Shown here in pieces: positions 1 to 4,402 of a stretch of DNA of 7,097 bases. The DNA is from Hadersleviella sp041745395 (GTDB taxonomy: Bacteria; Chloroflexota; Anaerolineae; Promineifilales; Promineifilaceae), in contig JBGTIZ010000165.1 of NCBI GenBank assembly GCA_041745395.1, positions 1 to 7,097 of the forward strand. Direction: 5' to 3'. A program made the position numbers and the translations under genes. Below the pieces are notes generated by a model, which saw nothing but the letters and a program-made list of their open reading frames with translations, was not told where the DNA came from and did not search any database. The first letter of the stretch is position 1; each line of letters starts with the position of its first letter.

Positions 1-93
1 ACCCCCGTCCCGACGCTGACCATTCCCCCCTCGCCCACCTTTGCCTTGCCCACGGCCACGCCCGAGCCGACTGCTTACGCCCCACCACCTTGA
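1..93 (+). CDS. C-terminal end of a Thr/Pro-rich protein (partial)
   Basis: Frame 1 is open from the first base to a TGA at 91-93 and gives 30 residues dominated by Pro, Thr and Ala (for example PTATPEPTAYAPPP at the very end). Such Thr/Pro-rich segments are common as linkers or tails of secreted or membrane-anchored proteins in Chloroflexota, so an extracytoplasmic protein is likely, but the functional part lies outside the window and no function can be given. The stop is only 13 nt from the stop of the next gene on the opposite strand, so the two genes converge. The base composition (very C-rich on the plus strand) agrees with this frame. The call rests on composition and the stop only. Confidence 0.5.
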   Translation, partial: TPVPTLTIPPSPTFALPTATPEPTAYAPPP

Positions 94-106
94 TGAACGC
101 CCGCCC

Positions 107-379
107 CTATGCCCTACGTTCGAGCCATTTTTCCAAACGAGTGAGCAAAAAGTAGGTACCGAGTAGCAACAGGGCGCCGCCGAGTAAAAAGGGCACGGCC
201 GTGAGAACCGCCAATCCCCCATACACCAGCCCGATCACGACACTCCCCCCCAAGACCAACATACCCACCACCAGCCACACATATCGCCGCTCCGTAGCCC
301 GTTTATCCGCCCGCACATTGGTGGGCTGACCTTTGTTTTCTGTGTTTCCTGCGGTTGTTTTGTTCGTTTTATTTGTCAT
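107..379 (-). CDS. Small two-helix integral membrane protein, function unknown
   Basis: This 90-residue protein starts at ATG 379-377 and stops at TAG 109-107. A purine-rich GAGAG lies a few bases upstream of the start. Residues 1-30 are polar and rich in Asn, Thr and Lys. Two hydrophobic segments follow, at about 34-55 and 58-81, joined by a very short Gly/Tyr turn, and the protein ends in a charged amphipathic stretch (LEKWLERRA). This predicts a helical hairpin in the cytoplasmic membrane with both ends on the same side, probably the cytoplasm. I do not recognise the family. Codons 60-62 or thereabouts carry one copy of the CACGGCCGTG palindrome as Thr-Ala-Val. A gene this short could be a chance frame, but the clean helical hairpin, the charged flanks and the convergent spacing to the preceding gene support it. 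Confidence 0.65.
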   Translation of the reverse strand: MTNKTNKTTAGNTENKGQPTNVRADKRATERRYVWLVVGMLVLGGSVVIGLVYGGLAVLTAVPFLLGGALLLLGTYFLLTRLEKWLERRA

Positions 380-415
380 GGTTAGCTCTCAAAAAATATG
401 GAGACGCTTCTCTCT

Positions 416-461
416 GGGCACTTTTTATCCCGAGCGGTTCGTTGTCTCCCGCTAAGTGCCC
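416..461. promoter_or_regulatory. Nested inverted repeat in the leader of the small membrane protein gene
   Basis: GGGCACTT (416-423) pairs with AAGTGCCC (454-461). Inside it AGCGG (433-437) pairs with CCGCT (449-453), which directly adjoins the outer right arm. The result is a 13-bp stem with a 9-nt bulge on one side and an 11-nt loop. It lies 37 bp upstream of the start of the minus-strand small membrane protein gene, so it could be a 5' leader structure or a protein binding site. No T-run follows on either strand, so it is not a typical terminator. Confidence 0.35.
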
Positions 462-483
462 GGAGTTTCTGCCACGGATTTTT

Positions 484-513
484 GAGAAGACATGTAGAGT
501 CTTTCTCGAGAAA
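484..513. promoter_or_regulatory. Overlapping hairpin and 12-bp palindrome
   Basis: TTTCTCGAGAAA (502-513) is a perfect 12-bp palindrome. GAGAAGAC (484-491) can also pair with GTCTTTCTC (499-507) across a 7-nt loop with one bulged base, so the two structures are mutually exclusive. It lies about 50 bp upstream of the promoter at 559-587 and 105 bp upstream of the small membrane protein gene. An operator is possible, but nothing shows which regulator would bind. Confidence 0.25.
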
Positions 514-558
514 ATGCGTCTTTACAACCCCTGATATTTTGCTATTTGGCAATCAAAC

Positions 559-587
559 TTGAAAAAAAAGCCCAAATGTGCTAGGAT
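559..587 (+). promoter_or_regulatory. Sigma70-like promoter with extended -10
   Basis: TTGAAA (559-564, 5 of 6 match to the -35 consensus) is followed after 17 bp by TAGGAT (582-587, 4 of 6 match to the -10 consensus), preceded by TGC at 579-581, an extended -10 element. An A-rich stretch fills the 5' part of the spacer. Transcription would start near 593-595. It would drive the structured RNA at 593-727 and, by read-through, the CarD-like gene at 892. Confidence 0.5.
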
Positions 588-592
588 AAGAG

Positions 593-727
593 GGCATGTT
601 TTTAGCTATTAAACAAATCCTTCTCGGAACTGTAGTTGCGACCCGCAGACACTACAGCCCTCACACCCCAGTAGCAGTCTAATAGTAACACCAATGCCGC
701 TCGGCTTGTGACGAAGCGCGTTTTTTT
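593..727 (+). ncRNA. Candidate structured small RNA or attenuated leader, about 135 nt
   Basis: The segment has a promoter at its 5' end (559-587) and an intrinsic terminator at its 3' end (698-727). CTGTAGT (630-636) pairs with ACTACAG (651-657), and inside it TGCG (637-640) pairs with CGCA (644-647) around a 3-nt loop, with GAC (648-650) bulged: an 11-bp stem. GGG (592-594) can pair with CCC (658-660) to close a larger domain, although its first bases may lie upstream of the true transcription start. I find no SRP RNA, tmRNA, RNase P or clear riboswitch motif. It is either a stand-alone small RNA or a terminator-containing leader of the CarD-like gene, which starts 165 nt further on. The 6S RNA family was considered, but the length and layout do not fit well. 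Confidence 0.4.
698..727 (+). terminator. Intrinsic terminator of the candidate small RNA or leader
   Basis: CGC (698-700) pairs with GCG (718-720) and GCTT (704-707) pairs with AAGC (714-717), giving a 7-bp stem with TCG (701-703) bulged and a 6-nt loop. Seven T residues (721-727) follow at once. The bulge weakens the stem, so partial read-through into the CarD-like gene is plausible. Confidence 0.5.
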
Positions 728-847
728 GTTGGCTGAGATAAACCAGTCGACAAAAACATGGCGACGTTTAGTTCGCGGGTCTGTTATTCTGGTCTTTTTT
801 GGATAGCATGGCCAGCTTACGGCTTATAACGCATTTATTTTTATTGA

Positions 848-888
848 ATGAAAGCTTTTTCGACCACGCAGTATAATCAAACGGAGGT
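848..888 (+). promoter_or_regulatory. Possible promoter and ribosome binding site of the CarD-like gene
   Basis: A perfect TATAAT lies at 872-877, with a weak -35 match ATGAAA at 848-853 (18-bp spacing). GGAGGT at 883-888 is a strong Shine-Dalgarno sequence ending 3 nt before the GTG at 892, and it decides that start. If this promoter is real, transcription would begin around 883-885, giving an almost leaderless message that would include only part of the Shine-Dalgarno sequence. The TATAAT may therefore be a chance match, with the gene read from the promoter at 559-587. Confidence 0.35.
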
Positions 889-891
889 CTC

Positions 892-1446
892 GTGATAGCC
901 CACATCAGCAATAGCAGTGAACTAACAACCGGTGACCAAATTGTCCACAAACATTACGGGGTCGGCACCATTGTCGGCTTAGATACGCGCACTATTAGCG
1001 GCGAACCAACCGAATATTACCGCATCAAAACGATGGAAAGCATCATGTGGCTGGCTGTCGAAGAAATTGATACGGCTCCTGTGCGCCACATTATGCCGCC
1101 TGACCACATTGCTGACGTGCGTGAAGCGTTACAGCAACCGCCACAAGTGTTACCCGACAAAAAAAGAGCGCGTACCAAGCACATCAAAGAGGCGCGTCTC
1201 TCTAATGACCCCGTGGTGATGGCTAGCCTTGTGCGCGACTTATATGCACGGCAACGGGAAGACAAGCTCAAACGTGATGAGCGTAAAACACTGCAGGCCT
1301 TGGCGTCACGCTTGGCGCGGGAATGGGCGGCCAGCAAGCAGATTCAGGTGGAAACGGCGCGGGAAAAGTTGCGCCAGTTACTTGGTCAACAGTACCCTAA
1401 TGTGCGCCCGCTTAAGTTTCGCCGCAAACCAGCGCGACTGGCGTAA
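892..1446 (+). CDS. CarD/CdnL-like RNA polymerase-binding transcription factor
   Basis: This 184-residue protein starts at GTG behind GGAGGT. Residues about 11-65 form the RNAP-interaction domain shared by CarD, CdnL and the TRCF repair factor, visible as GDQIVHKHYGVGTIVGLD, then EYYRIKTMESIMWLAVEEID. Residues about 75-165 form the helical DNA-binding domain, with the typical NDPVVMASLVRDLYARQRE and an ERKTLQALASRLAREWA segment. Known members bind the beta subunit of RNA polymerase and stabilise the open promoter complex, notably at rRNA promoters. The C-terminus (about 166-184) is a basic extension (RPLKFRRKPARLA). Oddly, the Trp usually found before the first helix of the C-terminal domain, which wedges into the upstream edge of the bubble, seems absent; my alignment puts Lys91 there. 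Length is slightly above the usual 160-170. It is followed by the S1-like gene on the same strand, a natural partner in basic gene expression. The family call is firm; the exact role of this copy is not. Confidence 0.88.
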   Translation: MIAHISNSSELTTGDQIVHKHYGVGTIVGLDTRTISGEPTEYYRIKTMESIMWLAVEEIDTAPVRHIMPPDHIADVREALQQPPQVLPDKKRARTKHIKEARLSNDPVVMASLVRDLYARQREDKLKRDERKTLQALASRLAREWAASKQIQVETAREKLRQLLGQQYPNVRPLKFRRKPARLA

Positions 1447-1455
1447 GCATTGCAA

Positions 1456-1476
1456 GTTTTGAATTTTGAATATTTT
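1456..1476. repeat. Short heptamer repeat TTTTGAA
   Basis: TTTTGAA occurs twice in direct tandem (1457-1470), preceded by G and followed by an AT-rich degenerate unit. It lies just after the stop codon of the CarD-like gene. Two exact copies alone could be chance, but the same 7-bp periodicity recurs at 3135-3162, 4321-4402 and 6854-6881. Confidence 0.4.
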
Positions 1477-1484
1477 TTAGATAG

Positions 1485-1520
1485 GCTTAGAGGGACGCTC
1501 TTGTCCGCTAAGCATGGAGA
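1485..1520 (+). promoter_or_regulatory. Leader hairpin next to the ribosome binding site of the S1-like gene
   Basis: GCTTAG (1485-1490) pairs with CTAAGC (1508-1513), and inside it GGAC (1493-1496) pairs with GTCC (1503-1506) around a 6-nt loop. This 10-bp interrupted stem ends 2 nt before GGAGA (1516-1520), the only purine-rich Shine-Dalgarno candidate ahead of the S1-like coding frame. No T-run follows, so it is not a terminator. Folding could modulate access of ribosomes. Leader-based autoregulation is known for rpsA in proteobacteria; its use here is inference. Confidence 0.4.
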
Positions 1521-1529
1521 TTTAGAATC

Positions 1530-2978
1530 CTGACACACGAAAGCGAAACTGTCGATTTTGCCCAACTGCTCGAACAATACACCCTATCTGCCCCCGAACG
1601 GGGCACTGTTGTGGGCGGTGAGGTATTACGTATTACTGACACGGCCGTGTTTATAGACGTGGGCGGCAAACGAGACGCCCTTTTTCCCGCCTATGAACTC
1701 GAGCTACTCGAAGGTGGCACCGCCCAGCGCGGCGACGAACTTCCCATTTATATCAATGGCTACATCGATGGCGGCCAACTGCTAGACGGCTCACTTGCCA
1801 AAGGATTAGCCTCCCGCGATTGGCTTAAAGCGCAAGCTTCCCTAGAAGAAAACGAAACCACCGAAATCATCATCATCGGCCATAACAAAGGCGGTGTCAT
1901 TGCCACGTTTGGTCGGTTAGAAGGCTTTGTGCCTAACTCACACATTCCCAATTTGGGCTATGGTGACCAACGGCAATCGGCCAAAGCACGGATGGAAGGC
2001 GAACGCATCTCGGCCAAAGTCGTCGAAGTGGTGCAAGAGCGCCAGAGGCTGATTTTATCTATCACCGAAGCGCAGAAAGAAGAACGACAGGCCAAATTAC
2101 GCACCTTAGCCAAGGGTGATGTTTTAACTGGCCGTGTCGTTAATCTGGCCAAGTTTGGCGCGTTTGTTGACCTCGGCAATGATTTAACGGGTCTCATCCA
2201 TATCTCGCAAATTGCCCACCATTATGTGGGGCATCCCAGCGAGGTTGTGACCGTTGGTGAAGAGCTAGAGGTGGAAATTCACAAAATTAGCTATGAAAAA
2301 GAGCGCATTGGCCTCAGTCGCAAGGCGTTACTGCCTAGCCCGTGGGCCGAATTTGCCGAAACGCACAAGCCAGGCGACCTGCTCGAAGTGACGATTCGCA
2401 ACACAACTGATTTTGGTGCCTTTGCGGCTGTGAACGACATTATTACGGGTCTGATTCATGTTTCTGAATATCCGACTTGGACCAGCGACAGCCATGCTTT
2501 CCGTGAAGGGGATGTGGTTCTGGTGGCGATTAAATCAATCGACCCCGACCGTGAGCGCGTGGGGCTGAGCCTCAAGCAAGTCACCTATGACGAAGAAATG
2601 GCGTGGCTCCAGAAGAATCGGGAAGCGGAGAGTGCGGCGGCGGACGAAATAGCGGCCATAGAGGTTCCCGATGCGGAGATGGCGGTGGACACGACTGAAG
2701 TGGTTCCCGTGTCCCCCGTGACTGACGCTTCTGAAGCGGAAGTGACTGAAACAGCCGAAGCTGAAACGGCCGAAACAGCCGAAGTAGAAGCAACTGCAAC
2801 TGAGGCGGTTGAAGAAACGGCCGAAGCTGAAGTAGAAACGGCCGTGGTTGAAAACGAAGTGGTTGCTGAAGCAACTTCAACTGAAGCGGTCGAAGAAACG
2901 GTTGAAGTTGAAGCTGTTGAGACGGTTGAGATGGCCGAGGAAGTGGATGAAACCACGGCCGTGGCCGAACCAGTCTAA
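1530..2978 (+). CDS. Four-S1-domain RNA-binding protein, ribosomal protein S1-like, with acidic tail
   Basis: With the start proposed here the protein has 482 residues. Four OB-fold S1 domains lie at about 24-100, 108-178, 194-265 and 279-350. The third and fourth are the most canonical (KFGAFVDLGNDLTGLIHISQ and DFGAFAAVNDIITGLIHVSE); the first two are divergent, as is usual for the ribosome-docking domains of S1. Residues about 364-482 are a low-complexity acidic tail of Glu, Ala, Val and Thr. S1 proteins bind single-stranded mRNA and bring it to the 30S subunit. The first standard start codon is GTG 1611, but it would cut into the first S1 strand and has a poor Shine-Dalgarno. The frame is open back to 1512 and upstream codons encode a typical S1-like N-terminus (THESETVDFAQLLEQY), so CTG 1530, 9 nt after GGAGA, is the best start. 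A strong terminator follows. A non-ribosomal S1-domain protein is the alternative. Confidence 0.82.
   Translation: MTHESETVDFAQLLEQYTLSAPERGTVVGGEVLRITDTAVFIDVGGKRDALFPAYELELLEGGTAQRGDELPIYINGYIDGGQLLDGSLAKGLASRDWLKAQASLEENETTEIIIIGHNKGGVIATFGRLEGFVPNSHIPNLGYGDQRQSAKARMEGERISAKVVEVVQERQRLILSITEAQKEERQAKLRTLAKGDVLTGRVVNLAKFGAFVDLGNDLTGLIHISQIAHHYVGHPSEVVTVGEELEVEIHKISYEKERIGLSRKALLPSPWAEFAETHKPGDLLEVTIRNTTDFGAFAAVNDIITGLIHVSEYPTWTSDSHAFREGDVVLVAIKSIDPDRERVGLSLKQVTYDEEMAWLQKNREAESAAADEIAAIEVPDAEMAVDTTEVVPVSPVTDASEAEVTETAEAETAETAEVEATATEAVEETAEAEVETAVVENEVVAEATSTEAVEETVEVEAVETVEMAEEVDETTAVAEPV
2787..2948 (+). repeat. 81-bp tandem duplication in the acidic tail of the S1-like protein
   Basis: The segment starting at 2787 and the one starting at 2868 align with an 81-bp (27-codon) offset. 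Both begin GAAGCAACT and encode EATATEAVEET and EATSTEAVEET respectively, then continue as Glu/Ala/Val-rich sequence. Differences are mostly silent or conservative (Ala/Val). Shorter Glu-Thr-Ala-Glu units repeat upstream (2740-2786). The tail has probably grown by in-frame duplication. Confidence 0.6.
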
Positions 2979-3003
2979 ACGCTAACTAACCCTATAAAAC
3001 AGA

Positions 3004-3045
3004 AGAGCGGGCAGGTCTCCATCAAAGATCTGTCCGCTCTTTTTT
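3004..3045 (+). terminator. Strong intrinsic terminator after the S1-like gene
   Basis: AGAGCGG (3004-3010) pairs with CCGCTCT (3034-3040), and the stem continues inward through 3018 and 3026 with two G-T pairs, about 15 bp in all around a 7-nt loop. A run of six T residues (3040-3045) follows. It begins 26 nt after the TAA of the S1-like gene. On the minus strand the stem is followed only by a weak T-rich stretch (TCTGTTTTA), so it may also partly stop transcription from the converging racemase/synthase gene. Confidence 0.9.
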
Positions 3046-3134
3046 GTTTCTGGGCAACGGTGGCTGTTGGGGAATTCAAGGAGTCAATGAGCCATTGTTT
3101 GTGCTAAACAGGCCACGTCTAGAGAAAAGCTACC

Positions 3135-3162
3135 TGACACATGACACGTGAAACATGACACT
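3135..3162. repeat. Heptamer tandem array, consensus TGACACR
   Basis: Four 7-bp units run without gaps: TGACACA (3135-3141), TGACACG (3142-3148), TGAAACA (3149-3155) and TGACACT (3156-3162), followed by GTG. The array sits in the 150-bp gap between the terminator and the end of the converging racemase/synthase gene, 35 bp downstream of the latter. No other feature is seen in that gap. Confidence 0.6.
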
Positions 3163-3197
3163 GTGTTGAATATCCTCAAGGCTCGCAACTGCTCAGC

Positions 3198-4319
3198 TCA
3201 GGCCGTGAACGTGGCCGTTTGCACCGCAAAACGGTCGAGCATCTCGGGCAGAATCGTCACCCCAATACCGGGCTGGGTCGGCACGGTCAGCGTGCTGTCC
3301 TCGGCATTCAGCGCAAACGTGGGCACGGCGATGTCCTGTGCATAATACCGGTCGCTAGCCGAAATATCGCTGGGCAACGTAAAGCCGGGCAAACTTGCCA
3401 GATGCAAATTGGTCGCCCGACCCACACCTGCCTCCAACATGCCGCCACACCAGAGAGCCAGCCCGTTTTCTTGGGCGAGGGTGTGAATGCGTTGCACGGC
3501 CGTGATGCCCCCCACACGCCCCACCTTTACGTTAATCACCTGACACGCCCCCAGCGCAACCGCCAACTGCACATCCGCCGGCCGCTGAATACTCTCATCA
3601 AGGCAAATCGGCGTGGCGATTTGTCGCTGGAGTTGCGCATGGTCAGCGATGTCATGCCATGCTAGCGGTTGCTCAATCATCAGCAGATGGAGCGGGTCTA
3701 ACGCCTGCAAAAGCGGCACATCTGCCAGCGTAAAGGCGGAATTGGCGTCTGCCATAAGCTGTAAATCTGGATACGCTTGGCGCACGGCGCGGAGCGGTTC
3801 CAAGGCCCACCCTGGTTTTATTTTGACCTTGACCCGCCGATACCCCGCCGTCACGAACGAATCGACGCGACGCAACAAATCATCAATAGTGGGCTGAATG
3901 CCAATGCTAACCCCCACGCTCACCCGCGTCTTATGGCCGCCCAGCAGGCGAGCGAGGGACACGCCGCGCATTTTGGCGGCCAAATCCCACAGGGCGCACT
4001 CTAGACCGGCGATAGCCATCTGATGGCCGCGCACACGACCGAACAGCGCGGGCAATCGCTCCGGATGCTCGGGGTCTAGCTCAAACCCAAGCAGGGCGGG
4101 CGCGAGATAGCTGTGCAGGATGTGCCACGCCGTTTCGACCGTTTCGCTGGTGTACCAAGGGCCGCTCATGGCCACGCATTCGCCGTAGCCGACGAGGCCA
4201 TCACTGGTGAACACGGCCGTGATAATAATCGGCCGCAGACGCTCCTCGCCCATACTGGTCTGAAAAGGATGCACGAGGGGCAAGGAGATGTGGTGGAGTT
4301 CGATGCGGTTAATTAGCAT
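3198..4319 (-). CDS. menC: o-Succinylbenzoate synthase / N-acylamino acid racemase (enolase superfamily, MenC class 2)
   Basis: The protein has 373 residues, the usual size. An N-terminal capping domain (about 1-130) begins LINRIELHHISLPLVHPFQTS, and the TIM-barrel domain has the full catalytic set: K164-x-K166 in RVKVKIKPGW, metal ligands D191 (DANSAF), E216 (IEQPL) and D241 (LDES), and the second catalytic base K265 (VKVGRVGG). The motif GGMLEAGVGRATNLHLASLP, followed by SDISASDRYY, is typical of the Amycolatopsis-type racemase/OSBS branch. The enzyme would dehydrate SHCHC to o-succinylbenzoate in menaquinone synthesis, or racemise N-acyl or N-succinyl amino acids; sequence motifs do not separate the two. 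No other men gene is in the window, so the physiological role is open. The start ATG 4319 fits the family N-terminus, yet no Shine-Dalgarno precedes it: a heptamer repeat abuts the codon. It lies 83 bp downstream of the kinase gene on the same strand and carries two Thr-Ala-Val palindromes. Confidence 0.88.
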   Translation of the reverse strand: MLINRIELHHISLPLVHPFQTSMGEERLRPIIITAVFTSDGLVGYGECVAMSGPWYTSETVETAWHILHSYLAPALLGFELDPEHPERLPALFGRVRGHQMAIAGLECALWDLAAKMRGVSLARLLGGHKTRVSVGVSIGIQPTIDDLLRRVDSFVTAGYRRVKVKIKPGWALEPLRAVRQAYPDLQLMADANSAFTLADVPLLQALDPLHLLMIEQPLAWHDIADHAQLQRQIATPICLDESIQRPADVQLAVALGACQVINVKVGRVGGITAVQRIHTLAQENGLALWCGGMLEAGVGRATNLHLASLPGFTLPSDISASDRYYAQDIAVPTFALNAEDSTLTVPTQPGIGVTILPEMLDRFAVQTATFTA

Positions 4320-4320
4320 G

Positions 4321-4402
4321 GGTGCGAGGTGCGAGGTGCAAGGTGCAAGGTGCGTGGTCTACTTCTTACTTCTCACTTTTTGCTTTTCACTTCCCACTGC
4401 CC
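4321..4402. repeat. Two abutting heptamer arrays filling the kinase-racemase gap
   Basis: From 4321 to 4355 five 7-bp units run in tandem with consensus GGTGCRA (two GGTGCGA, two GGTGCAA, one GGTGCGT). After GGTCT (4356-4360), six more 7-bp units with consensus ACTTYTY run from 4361 to 4402 (ACTTCTT, ACTTCTC, ACTTTTT, GCTTTTC, ACTTCCC, ACTGCCC). The next base begins the stop codon of the kinase, and the base before the first array adjoins the start codon of the racemase/synthase. The whole 83-bp intergenic spacer is thus made of repeats, and no Shine-Dalgarno sequence is left in front of the downstream gene. Confidence 0.8.

Larger units (their letters stand above)
380..891. other. Long intergenic region between divergent genes
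   Basis: This 512-bp gap separates the minus-strand small membrane protein from the plus-strand CarD-like gene. I see no credible protein gene in it; the open frame at 768-950 on the minus strand runs into the CarD-like gene and has no family-like features. It holds nested inverted repeats at 416-461 and 484-513, a sigma70-like promoter at 559-587, a candidate small RNA or leader at 593-727 ending in a terminator, and a possible second promoter near the CarD-like start. The part 728-845 has no structure that I can interpret. Confidence 0.7.

Noticed and set aside
570..595. Possible minus-strand terminator, GCCC and GGGC arms with eight T residues on that strand
   Set aside because: The stem is only 4 bp with an 18-nt loop, and the T-run is better explained as the A-rich spacer of the promoter on the plus strand.
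593..727. 6S RNA or SRP RNA identity for the structured transcript
   Set aside because: It is shorter than 6S RNA and lacks a long closing stem with a central bubble. The SRP core motif with its GNRA-type loop is not present.
731..745. GGCTGAGATAAACC resembles the CTGAGA element of a TPP riboswitch
   Set aside because: The other conserved parts (an upstream GGGGTGC-type strand and a downstream ACCC/CCTGA block) are absent, and no thiamine gene follows.
768..950. 60-codon minus-strand open frame overlapping the start of the CarD-like gene
   Set aside because: It overlaps a well-supported gene on the other strand, and its composition is not protein-like after the first residues.
1611..1613. 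GTG 1611 as the start of the S1-like protein
   Set aside because: It removes the first residues of the first S1 strand and lacks a well-placed Shine-Dalgarno, while a coherent N-terminus lies upstream. It remains the fallback if CTG starts are excluded.
2585..2956. 123-codon minus-strand open frame made almost only of Ser, Ala, Thr and Val
   Set aside because: It is the mirror of the repetitive Glu/Ala/Val codons of the S1-like tail and has no independent support.
4320..4402. CRISPR-like array
   Set aside because: Units are 7 bp with no spacers, and no cas gene is present.
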